This document shows positions 33,307-40,468 of a DNA stretch of 48,603 nt, piece by piece. The notes under the pieces were generated by a model that did not search any database, was not told the DNA's origin, and saw only the letters and a program-made list of their open reading frames with translations. The DNA is taken from assembly GCA_045577735.1 (NCBI GenBank), contig JAZNIY010000022.1, positions 1 through 48,603 of the forward strand. The letters run 5' to 3'. Origin of the DNA: Stercoripulliclostridium_A sp045577735. Lineage in GTDB: Bacteria > Bacillota > Clostridia > Christensenellales > DTU072. Each line of letters begins with the position of its first letter. Positions within the stretch are counted from its first letter, which is position 1. Made by a program: the position numbers and the translations under genes.

Positions 33307-35136
33307 ATGAATCGGAAAATTTTAATAAGTATCTTTGCTATTTTTTTGATTTTGGGGTTAAGTATTACAGTTGTTGCTTGTAATGACGACCTTTCTAACG
33401 AAGACGAATTCGTGGATGCTACTCCTTACTTGGAATTCCAACTTTGTCCAGCCAACTATCGTGAAGGAGAGCACTATGAAATAGTTGGATATAAGGATGC
33501 CCCTAAAAAGATTATTATTCCTTCAACGTATGAAGGAAAGCCTGTTACTCAAATTGGGATGAAGGCATTCTATGGTTGTTCTACTTTAACCGACGTTAGA
33601 ATACCTAACTCTATAACCTACGTTGCAATTGGGGCGTTTGGCGCTTGCTCTTCCCTTAAAAGCATAGACGTAGTGGATGATAATGATTATTATTGCGATA
33701 TAGATGGAAATTTATATTCAAAAGATTTGTTTTATATAGTGCAATATGCTGGGGGCAAAGAGGAGCAGACTTTTAATATTCCTGATGCTGTTCGCACAGT
33801 AGGATATTACTCATTTGCAGGTAGCCAATTCTTAACTAGCGTGAGCATGCCCGATACGGTAGAATATATTGCTCCCGAGGCTTTTTTGAATTGTAGTGCA
33901 CTAAGTACTGTTACGCTGGGTAACTCTGTAACCAATATTTCTTACAGAGCATTCTATAACTGTACTTCATTAAGTCAAATAAGGATTCCCAACTCCATAC
34001 TTAGTATTGAGTCTGAAGCGTTTTTAGGGTGCAATTCCCTAACCTACAACACGATAGATAACGTGAAGTATTTAGGTAACGAGGATAATTTGTATCTAGT
34101 AGCAATGGACGTGGTAGATAAGTCGGCTACAAGTTTAGTATTGGAGGAAGGTTGTAAAATTATTTCTGAAAATGCATTCTCTAATTGTGACAAAATAACT
34201 AGCGTATCTATACCAAATACAGTAATTAACATTGGAGATAGTGCATTCTCCGGTTGCTCTTCACTAGAAAGCGTAACTATACCCGAGTCTGTATCCGTAA
34301 TGGGTGGTTACGCATTCGAATATTGTTCTTCATTAAGTAGCGTAAGCATACCTAACACCATAGAGTACATAAGCGATGGAACGTTCACGCATTGTACCTC
34401 TTTAGGTAGCATTACTTTGTCCGACTCAGTAGTATACGTTGGGAAGGAAGCGTTTTTTAATTGTAGCGCACTAGAAAACGTAACCTTTGGTAATTCTTTA
34501 TCATTTATTGAAGAGAGCGCATTCTCTAATTGCACCTCTTTAACTAGTTTAACATTTGCTGATTCCGTAGGTATCGGTAATTATGCATTCTCTAATTGCA
34601 CCTCTCTAGGTAGCATAGCGAGCGCGGGACATATAAATATTGGAGAGCAAGCCTTCCTCAATTGCATTTCTCTTAATGAACTTGTTTTTGACAGTCTAGC
34701 AGGTATTGGTGACAAAGCGTTTATGGGTTGCAGTTCTTTAACCGGTTTTACCATATCGGAAAATGTAACCAGCCTTGGAACAAGAATATTTGAAGGGTGC
34801 AATTCCCTAAGTAGCGTTACAATAGGGAGCGTAACAGGCATTGATGGGTATGCTTTCTCGGGTTGCTCAGCGCTAAAAGATGTAACGATAGGGCGTGTAA
34901 CAGGCATTGATGAGTATGCTTTCTCGGATTGCTCATCGCTAAAAAATGTAACGATAGGGCGCGTAACAGTCATTGGTCAAATGGCATTTAAGGACTGCAG
35001 TTCATTAAGCAATCTAACGATTGGGCACGTGACAACACTTGAAGAAGGTGTGTTTGAGGGTTGCATTTCACTACATTTTGTAAATAGTGATGAAGGGGTA
35101 TTAACCCTTGACGAGTTCGTGTCTGCCAATACTTAA
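33307..35136 (+). CDS. BspA-type leucine-rich-repeat lipoprotein
   Basis: This 609-residue lipoprotein has a lipobox TVVAC with Cys25. From about residue 60 the protein is almost wholly BspA/LRR_5 repeats of 22-24 residues, recognised by units such as IGDSAFSGCSSLESVTIPES and ISYRAFYNCTSLSQIRIP. A non-canonical insert lies near residue 115-150. Residues from about 504 onward hold near-identical 22-residue repeats whose DNA is also near-identical (34816-35013), a sign of recent tandem duplication. GGAGG is seven bases before the ATG. Codon use is more AT-rich than in the two giant surface genes, so it may have a separate origin. It has its own terminator and is probably a single-gene unit. Confidence 0.92.
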   Translation: MNRKILISIFAIFLILGLSITVVACNDDLSNEDEFVDATPYLEFQLCPANYREGEHYEIVGYKDAPKKIIIPSTYEGKPVTQIGMKAFYGCSTLTDVRIPNSITYVAIGAFGACSSLKSIDVVDDNDYYCDIDGNLYSKDLFYIVQYAGGKEEQTFNIPDAVRTVGYYSFAGSQFLTSVSMPDTVEYIAPEAFLNCSALSTVTLGNSVTNISYRAFYNCTSLSQIRIPNSILSIESEAFLGCNSLTYNTIDNVKYLGNEDNLYLVAMDVVDKSATSLVLEEGCKIISENAFSNCDKITSVSIPNTVINIGDSAFSGCSSLESVTIPESVSVMGGYAFEYCSSLSSVSIPNTIEYISDGTFTHCTSLGSITLSDSVVYVGKEAFFNCSALENVTFGNSLSFIEESAFSNCTSLTSLTFADSVGIGNYAFSNCTSLGSIASAGHINIGEQAFLNCISLNELVFDSLAGIGDKAFMGCSSLTGFTISENVTSLGTRIFEGCNSLSSVTIGSVTGIDGYAFSGCSALKDVTIGRVTGIDEYAFSDCSSLKNVTIGRVTVIGQMAFKDCSSLSNLTIGHVTTLEEGVFEGCISLHFVNSDEGVLTLDEFVSANT

Positions 35137-35201
35137 TTAAGCTATTATGAAAAAGAAACTGTAATTTATGGTTATTGCATAAAATTGCAAAACAAGATTT
35201 T

Positions 35202-35236
35202 AAGCCATTGGGCAAGTCCCTTTGGCTTTTTTTTTA
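35202..35236 (+). terminator. Rho-independent terminator
   Basis: AAGCCA pairs with TGGCTT and the inner GGG with CCC. A run of T bases follows. It lies 66 bases after the LRR lipoprotein stop. Confidence 0.88.
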
Positions 35237-35285
35237 TAGTCTTAGTATTTTTTTTGTTGCGCACTAAAACACTTTATATCATAGA

Positions 35286-35490
35286 CATTTTCCTTGTGAG
35301 CGAAGTGTAACGGAGTGAAGTAATCACGCGTTAGCGTACATCACAACGCTTTGCGTTACACCACTTGCGTTAGCAAAACACCACAACGCTTGCGTTACAC
35401 CACTTGCTTTAGCGTACACCACAACGCTTGCGTTACATCACTTGCTTAAGCAAAAATCACACGCTTGCGTTACACCACTTACTTATCGCT
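35286..35490 (+). repeat. Tandem array of small nested palindromes
   Basis: It starts CCTTGTGAGCGAAGTGTAAC, like the CCGC blocks, then repeats units of about 35 bp built from AACGCTTGCGTTACACCACT and TTGCTTTAGCGTACACC. AACGC/GCGTT and TTGCTTAAGCAA are self-complementary. A related stretch lies at 17700-17800, and a reversed one at 44392-44545. No gene is seen. Confidence 0.7.
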
Positions 35491-35534
35491 TGTCCCATTT
35501 TAGGGACACCTAAAATTTTCCCCACCGGCACCTA

Positions 35535-35563
35535 TTGACTTTCACCATTTCCCGTGTTATCAT
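35535..35563 (+). promoter_or_regulatory. Promoter of the phage head/packaging module
   Basis: TTGACT (35535-35540) and TATCAT (35558-35563) are 17 nt apart. The start of transcription would fall near 35570, at the edge of the LexA-type box. Confidence 0.7.
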
Positions 35564-35574
35564 ATTTGCAGATA

Positions 35575-35588
35575 CGAACAAATGTTCT
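35575..35588. promoter_or_regulatory. LexA (DinR-type) SOS box
   Basis: CGAACAAATGTTCT matches the Gram-positive SOS box (CGAAC, four bases, GTTCG) at all but the last base. Its place just downstream of the -10 box is where a repressor would block initiation. SOS induction of the phage-like module is the natural inference. Confidence 0.75.
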
Positions 35589-35682
35589 AATTTCGCCTAC
35601 CAAGTATAAAAGATTCTACCAAATTTAGTTAAGGGCGTTTAACCCGTAGCCCTACAAATCTCACCAGAAGGAGTAATTGAAT

Positions 35683-36168
35683 ATGTTATCGCCATTATTA
35701 ACGGCGACGGTATTAAAAATGAAGCCGTCGCTTAATTCTTTGAGTGCAAATTATCAAAATAAAATAGCAAAATGTATGACTTTTGAAAATAATACGCGTG
35801 GAATTAGTGCAATGGAAATTTTTGAAAAAATAGGCTATTGTATGGAGAAAATAGATGCTATTAGGTTGCTTGGTAACGTTCTTGATACTGCATTATCATT
35901 GCTTAATAACACCGAAAGGAGGATTATTACCGAGGTTTACGTTAATGGTCTAACCCAAAATGAAGTCATGATGGAAACGGGGCTGAGCGAAAGCAAATTT
36001 CGTAATACCCAAAAGTATGCTTTTAAGAAAATGCGCAACTATATAGTTTTTCTTGGCTTTGATGAAAAAAAGATTATGAGCTGTTTTAAAGATGAAAGAC
36101 CTTTCTTGAAGCACTTATGTGAAGTGAAAAAGAATTTTATCCAAGGAGGACAAAGATGGACAAACTGA
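35683..36168 (+). CDS. Phage HTH regulator, sigma-70 region 4-like (RinA/ArpU type)
   Basis: This 161-residue protein has a C-terminal helix-turn-helix near residues 85-125 (LNNTERRIITEVYVNGLTQN, then EVMMETGLSESKFRN and YAFKKM), like sigma-70 region 4. Small phage proteins of this kind (RinA, ArpU) switch on packaging and late genes. ATG at 35683 has AAGGAG nine bases upstream; a TTG two codons earlier is too close to that site. It overlaps the next gene by 13 bases. It is the first gene after the SOS-type promoter. It could also serve as the DNA-recognition part of a small terminase. Confidence 0.65.
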   Translation: MLSPLLTATVLKMKPSLNSLSANYQNKIAKCMTFENNTRGISAMEIFEKIGYCMEKIDAIRLLGNVLDTALSLLNNTERRIITEVYVNGLTQNEVMMETGLSESKFRNTQKYAFKKMRNYIVFLGFDEKKIMSCFKDERPFLKHLCEVKKNFIQGGQRWTN

Positions 36169-36428
36169 TTGATCAACTTTTAAAGAAGGCAGAGGGTTAC
36201 GAGCAGGTGGAGGAAACCACCGAGTACGTGATTGATGAAGAGGGCAACAAGCGTGCCGTCAAGGAAAAAAGACAGGTTAAAAAGGTGCCCCCGGACGTAA
36301 CTGCCATTAAGCTCTACCTTGAACAAAGGGAGCGCGCAAACGATCTTAGCGCACTTTCGGACGAGGAATTGGAGCGCGAAAAGGTAAGGTTGCTTGGTGC
36401 TCTAATTTTTGCTAGAAACAAGGACTAA
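36156..36428 (+). CDS. Small-terminase-like protein lacking an HTH domain
   Basis: This 90-residue, highly charged protein has a central VPPDVTAIKLYLEQRE stretch. That resembles the segment of small terminase subunits before their C-terminal part (PPDxTAxxFYLKNR type). The usual N-terminal DNA-binding HTH is absent. The upstream gene, which overlaps it, encodes a separate HTH. AAGGAGG lies just before the ATG. A role in recognising phage DNA for packaging with the large terminase is inferred from that motif and from position. Confidence 0.5.
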   Translation: MDKLIDQLLKKAEGYEQVEETTEYVIDEEGNKRAVKEKRQVKKVPPDVTAIKLYLEQRERANDLSALSDEELEREKVRLLGALIFARNKD

Positions 36429-36500
36429 GCACAATTAATAGGCATAAGGTGAATACCTAAAAGCCAATGAAAGGGTAACCATACTACTTTAAAAAGTATA

Positions 36501-37247
36501 CTAATTTCTCTTTTTAGTGAAAATAAGGACGACAATAGCAATGGCAGGTACGGCAAGTCCAACAATAATTATAATTTTTAATTCCGTGCTTAGTGACTCC
36601 TTCAATTCACTCTTTACTTCCTCTTGGCTCTCGCCGGGGGCGGGGGGAGTAGCAACCTCCGGGGTAAAGGTGGGTATTTCCAGAGTGGGAGCACTCGTTC
36701 TACTCGCCTTTACGTAGCCCATTACGTTTTCATACTTTACGTAATACCAAGTTTCCCCGCTGTCAGTGGGGTATTTTCCAACGAAGGTAAAGGGCGCGCT
36801 GAGGGGAATGGTAAGAAGGCTATCGGACTGGGTGTCGGGGTGCTTCTTTAGTTGTAGCCCGTAAAAGTCCGAAAAATCACCGCTTATAGTCAAATCGGCG
36901 GTAGTGCCCGTTGCTTGGAATTCGTAACCGAGGGCGCGCACTTCGTTCTTTTTGACCTTGCCACTCACCCCGTTAAAGGTGACGTAATAGTATACCTCGT
37001 CAAGGTTATTTATGCGAGCGTAGTAACTTTCGGGAAGGAGAAAAATCTTCTCGCCACGCTCGTCATAGAGCCACACCGTGCCCACGATTTCCACGTGTGG
37101 AGTAGAGTTATCGGCAATAGCCACAATGGTATCGGCGCCCATAAAGTTAGTGGTATCGGCGCCCCGATTAGCACAGGTATCAGCGCCAAAAAACAGCCCG
37201 CGAGAGAGGGGAAAGAGAAGTATAAGCAGTAGTAAAAGCACTTTCAT
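36501..37247 (-). CDS. SH3b-type secreted, membrane-anchored protein
   Basis: This 248-residue protein is convergent and divergent to the phage genes on either side. It has an N-terminal signal segment (MKVLLLLLILLFPLSRG), then three GADT repeats at 21-40. Two bacterial SH3-like units follow, marked by YYYVTFNGVSGKVKKNEV near 86-103 and TWYYVKYENVMGYVKAS near 165-182. A Pro-rich spacer, a C-terminal helix at about 223-242 and a KKRN tail complete it. SH3b domains usually bind cell wall. As an inverted single gene inside a packaging module it looks like a cargo (moron) gene or a host gene, acting at the envelope. Confidence 0.6.
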   Translation of the reverse strand: MKVLLLLLILLFPLSRGLFFGADTCANRGADTTNFMGADTIVAIADNSTPHVEIVGTVWLYDERGEKIFLLPESYYARINNLDEVYYYVTFNGVSGKVKKNEVRALGYEFQATGTTADLTISGDFSDFYGLQLKKHPDTQSDSLLTIPLSAPFTFVGKYPTDSGETWYYVKYENVMGYVKASRTSAPTLEIPTFTPEVATPPAPGESQEEVKSELKESLSTELKIIIIVGLAVPAIAIVVLIFTKKRN

Positions 37248-37300
37248 AACAACATTTTAGCGCAAAATAGCGCGCGTATTTTAAGAGAAAGAGAGGGTTT

Positions 37301-37642
37301 ATGTTAATATCACGCGACCTCTTCGATATCTCCGACCGACTCAAGGAAATCGACCACAACTACACCTTGCACTACAACCGAAAGAGTGGTAAATTCGAGC
37401 TTCACGGCAAGGACGACGTTTTACTCATCGTCTTTCCCTACGATCGCATCGATGCAAGAATGATATCCCACGCAAGGCGCACCAGAGTGGAGCGTAGCCA
37501 AGAGTTGATACGAGAAATGGAAGAACACAATGCAAAATTAGAGCTTTCAAGAACGAAGGCAGAAGATGAGTTTTATATGGAATCGTTTAAGGAGTGTGCA
37601 GAAAAATACTATGCAGAAAGAGGAAAGAGAGGTAATTACTAA
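37301..37642 (+). CDS. Small phage protein upstream of the terminase
   Basis: This 113-residue protein has an N-terminal domain (ISDRLKEIDHNYTLHYNRKS) followed by a long charged helix. It resembles uncharacterised proteins that sit just before large terminase genes in prophages of Clostridia. No catalytic motif is evident. GAGGG precedes the ATG. It overlaps the terminase start by 32 bases. Confidence 0.55.
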   Translation: MLISRDLFDISDRLKEIDHNYTLHYNRKSGKFELHGKDDVLLIVFPYDRIDARMISHARRTRVERSQELIREMEEHNAKLELSRTKAEDEFYMESFKECAEKYYAERGKRGNY

Positions 37643-39038
37643 GTTACTGGAAATAGAGCGCGAGGAGAACAAGCGATATCTTGCTCGTGCCATAGAGAGG
37701 TATAACACAGGGGACAAGGTGCACCTAAAGCAACTTGATTTTCATCGTTCGCCCAAGCGCAACAGATGGGTGTTTGGTGGCAATCGCTCGGGTAAAACGG
37801 AGTGTGGTGCCGTGGAATGTCTTTGGATGCTTAGGGGGATACACCCCTACAGAAAGAACAAAAACAAGGTGTCGGGCTGGGCTTGTACGGTAAGTAGCGA
37901 GGTGCAACGCGACGTGTGTCAAAAGAAGATACTAAGCTATCTTAACCCCGAGTGGGTGGCAAAAATTACCATGAGCACGGGCACTTCAGCCTTTCCCGAG
38001 CAAGGGGTTATCGATACCATATATATTAAAAACGTATTCGGTGGCATTAGTGAGCTTAGCTTTAAAACCTACGAGCAAGGGCGAGAAAAGTTCCAGGGAG
38101 CCTCCCTCGATTTCGTATGGTTTGACGAGGAGCCGACCAAGGAAATCTACCTTGAATGTCTAATGAGAGTTATGGACCGAAGGGGAGATATTTTTGGCAC
38201 AATGACACCTCTAAAAGGACTTACTTGGGTGTATGACGAAATATACCTTAACCCCAAGAGTGACCCGGAAATTTGGACCATTAGCATGGAGTGGAGCGAC
38301 AATCCCTTCCTCTCTAAAGAGGAAACGGAGAGGCTGACGAGCGTACTTTCCGACGACAATTTGGAAGCGCGCAGGTACGGACGCTTTATGCCAAACAACG
38401 GTCTTGTGTATCCCGAATTTGACAGTTCGGTACACGTAATAGAACCTTTTAATCTCCCTAAGGAGTGGCAAAGCGGAGTCAGCATAGACCCGGGACTAAA
38501 GAACCCGTTGTCTTGTCACTTTTACTACCGTGACTATGACGGCAACGTTTACGTTGCCTACGAGCACTACGAGAGTGGCAAGAGCGTGGAGCACCACGCA
38601 GAGGCGATACTCAAAATTGCCCGTGAAATAGGCTGGAAGTTACGTCCCGACGGCAAGCTGGAAGCACTAATAGACTCAGCTTCCAACCAACGCACTCTGC
38701 AGAGTGAAAAGAGTGTTGCAGAGCTTTTTTATGAACACGGAATTGCCGTTAACACCAAGGTAAACAAGGACCTGTTCACAGGGATAAGCAAGGTACGCGA
38801 ACTTTTCGCAAGCAGGCCACCGCGCGTGTTCATATTCAAGAATTGCACCAACTTCATTAGGGAAATTAAGGGTTACTCCTGGGGCAATAGTGACCTACCC
38901 GTCAAGCGTGACGATCACGCTATGGACGAATTTCGTTACTACGTTATGGCAGACCTACAAACCAAGCCCCAAGTGGAGAAGCTAAGCGCGCTAATGCGCC
39001 ACAAACAAAGACTAATTCGAGCAAGGAGGAGAGGATGA
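37611..39038 (+). CDS. Phage terminase large subunit
   Basis: This 475-residue packaging motor and nuclease pumps DNA into the procapsid through the portal and cuts it. The ATPase Walker A is GGNRSGKT (residues 56-63) and Walker B is LDFVWFDEEP (167-175) with catalytic Glu. The C-terminal RNase H-like nuclease has Asp293 in VSIDPGLKNP, a second acidic site in ALIDSAS, and DDHAMDEFRYY near the end. I choose ATG 37611 because related terminases begin with a short acidic helix before LEREENK. An upstream ATG at 37566 would add 15 residues that are out-of-frame shadow of the previous gene. It overlaps the next gene by four bases. Confidence 0.92.
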   Translation: MQKEEREVITKLLEIEREENKRYLARAIERYNTGDKVHLKQLDFHRSPKRNRWVFGGNRSGKTECGAVECLWMLRGIHPYRKNKNKVSGWACTVSSEVQRDVCQKKILSYLNPEWVAKITMSTGTSAFPEQGVIDTIYIKNVFGGISELSFKTYEQGREKFQGASLDFVWFDEEPTKEIYLECLMRVMDRRGDIFGTMTPLKGLTWVYDEIYLNPKSDPEIWTISMEWSDNPFLSKEETERLTSVLSDDNLEARRYGRFMPNNGLVYPEFDSSVHVIEPFNLPKEWQSGVSIDPGLKNPLSCHFYYRDYDGNVYVAYEHYESGKSVEHHAEAILKIAREIGWKLRPDGKLEALIDSASNQRTLQSEKSVAELFYEHGIAVNTKVNKDLFTGISKVRELFASRPPRVFIFKNCTNFIREIKGYSWGNSDLPVKRDDHAMDEFRYYVMADLQTKPQVEKLSALMRHKQRLIRARRRG

Positions 39039-39841
39039 TGAACGATAGAAGAATGGTAAGCAATAGGGTTATTAAGTGTGACAAGTTTGTTAAGATGAGT
39101 GTGAGTGCAAGGCTGTTGTATATCAACTTGTTATTGGATGCTGATGACGAGGGATTCGTTGTCAATCCAAGGTCAACGTTGCGTATGACCAATGTACGAA
39201 GACATACGCTAGACGAGGTGATCAATGGTGGATGGGTGTTAAAGTTTGATTTCTCTGATACGTTATTGATAAAGCATTGGAGCATACACAACAGCGTTAG
39301 AAAGGACAGAATTCGCACCACCTTTTCCTATAAGGAAAAAGAGCTTGTAAAGTTGAACGAAAACGGCGAATATGAATGGAAAACTCCGGAGGAGCTTGGT
39401 TGTCAATTGGTTGACAAATGTCCGCCTAAGAGAAAACAAGAACAAGAGAAATATAAAGAAAAAGAGAGTAAAGAGAAAAATGGCAACGATGACGTTGCCC
39501 AAAGCGCAAGCGAAGCACAAGGCGAAATATCTGCGAGCGCCGAGGAAGTCGGCGAACTCTTCGATATTTCTATTAATTCCCCACCCACCCATTCCATTTC
39601 TAAATATCGCCTTGCGAAAAAGGAGTTTGATCGCTCCAGCTTCTGTCAGCAAACGATAAAGAGCATCAAGGCCCTCGATAAGCAAATCGACAGGATAATA
39701 GCCGGTCAATTTACCGACTACCGAAAGCCACCCAAGAAGGACCATATGCATGACCTTATGCCCCAAACCTATACTGATGAGGAGATTAACTCGGTATTTA
39801 TGGATGTGACTAAAATCGATATTGATGCCCTCGACATTTGA
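39035..39841 (+). CDS. Phage replication initiation / replisome organiser-like protein
   Basis: This 268-residue protein has an N-terminal winged-helix region (residues 1-90) with MSVSARLLYINLLLDADDEGFV and IKHWSIHNSVRKDR, typical of DnaD-like/phage replisome organisers. A charged linker (KQEQEKYKEKESKEK) follows, then a helical C terminus. Its place between terminase and portal is unusual; such genes normally sit in the early region. AGGAGG precedes the start (ATG at 39035, or 39038). The TGA stop shares its GA with the first bases of a PAL element. Confidence 0.75.
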   Translation: MMNDRRMVSNRVIKCDKFVKMSVSARLLYINLLLDADDEGFVVNPRSTLRMTNVRRHTLDEVINGGWVLKFDFSDTLLIKHWSIHNSVRKDRIRTTFSYKEKELVKLNENGEYEWKTPEELGCQLVDKCPPKRKQEQEKYKEKESKEKNGNDDVAQSASEAQGEISASAEEVGELFDISINSPPTHSISKYRLAKKEFDRSSFCQQTIKSIKALDKQIDRIIAGQFTDYRKPPKKDHMHDLMPQTYTDEEINSVFMDVTKIDIDALDI

Positions 39842-39966
39842 AAAACATTGGTTTTTGGCGAATTACTTTGTTAAAAAGTCCCCGACTGCAAGTCATTTAC
39901 GTCTAGTAAACTCCTTTTGTCGGGGGGCTTTTTGCCTCGTACTTCATCCAAAAACCAAAGTTTTTC
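39840..39966 (+). repeat. PAL element, complete, core B, GAAAAAC arms
   Basis: The ends are GAAAAACATTGGTTTTTGG and CCAAAAACCAAAGTTTTTC. The centre is TTTAC, GTCTA, GTAAA. The inner arms CCCCGAC and GTCGGGG are perfectly paired here, so the stem differs in sequence from other B elements but not in shape. It overlaps the TGA of the replication protein. Confidence 0.88.
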
Positions 39967-40439
39967 GTACTCTAACACTGGTGCGAGTAAACTCAAACTG
40001 AATAATAAGGTTTTGGCGAATTACTTTGTTAAAAAATCCCCGACTGCAAGTCATTTGCGTCCAGTAAACCAAAGTTTTTCGTACTCTAACACTGGTGCGA
40101 GTAAACTCAAACTTTTCCTTGTGAGTGAAGCGTAAGCGAAATGAGGTCGTTCCGGACTCCGCGTTCCGCGCTCCGCACTTAATAACATCCAAACTACAAA
40201 GTTTTTCGTACTCTAACACTGGTGCGAGTAAACTCAAACTTTTCCTTGTGAGTGAAGCGTAAGCGAAATGAAGCCGTTCCGCGTTCCGCGTTCCGCGCTC
40301 CGCACTCCGTAAGGCTGTTCCGCACTCCGCACTTAAATAAATCCTTGTGAGTGGAGCGTAAGCGAAATGAAGCCGTTCCGCGTTCCGCGCTCCGCACTCG
40401 CAATCGCGTTGCTCCGCACTTAACAACATCCAAAATCCA
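39967..40439 (+). repeat. Linker and CCGC blocks with direct repeats
   Basis: GTTTTTCGTACTCTAACACT, continuing through GGTGCGAGTAAACTCAAAC, occurs three times, starting at 39960, 40074 and 40201. A deleted PAL (40014-40080) lies between the first two. Each of the last two is followed by CCTTGTGAGTGAAGCGTAAG and CCGC units. A third CCTTGTGAGTGGAGCG block follows without the linker. The block ends ACATCCAAAATCC before the portal gene. No gene is seen. Confidence 0.75.
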
Positions 40440-40468
40440 AAACCAAATCATTCAAATAAGGAGAAAAT

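Noticed and set aside
36429..36500. Terminator between convergent genes
   Set aside because: ATACT and AGTAT flank an AT-rich loop, but the stem is too short and weak to call.
37566..37610. Longer start for the terminase
   Set aside because: The extra 15 residues come from a region coding for the upstream gene in another frame and add nothing to the conserved terminase start.
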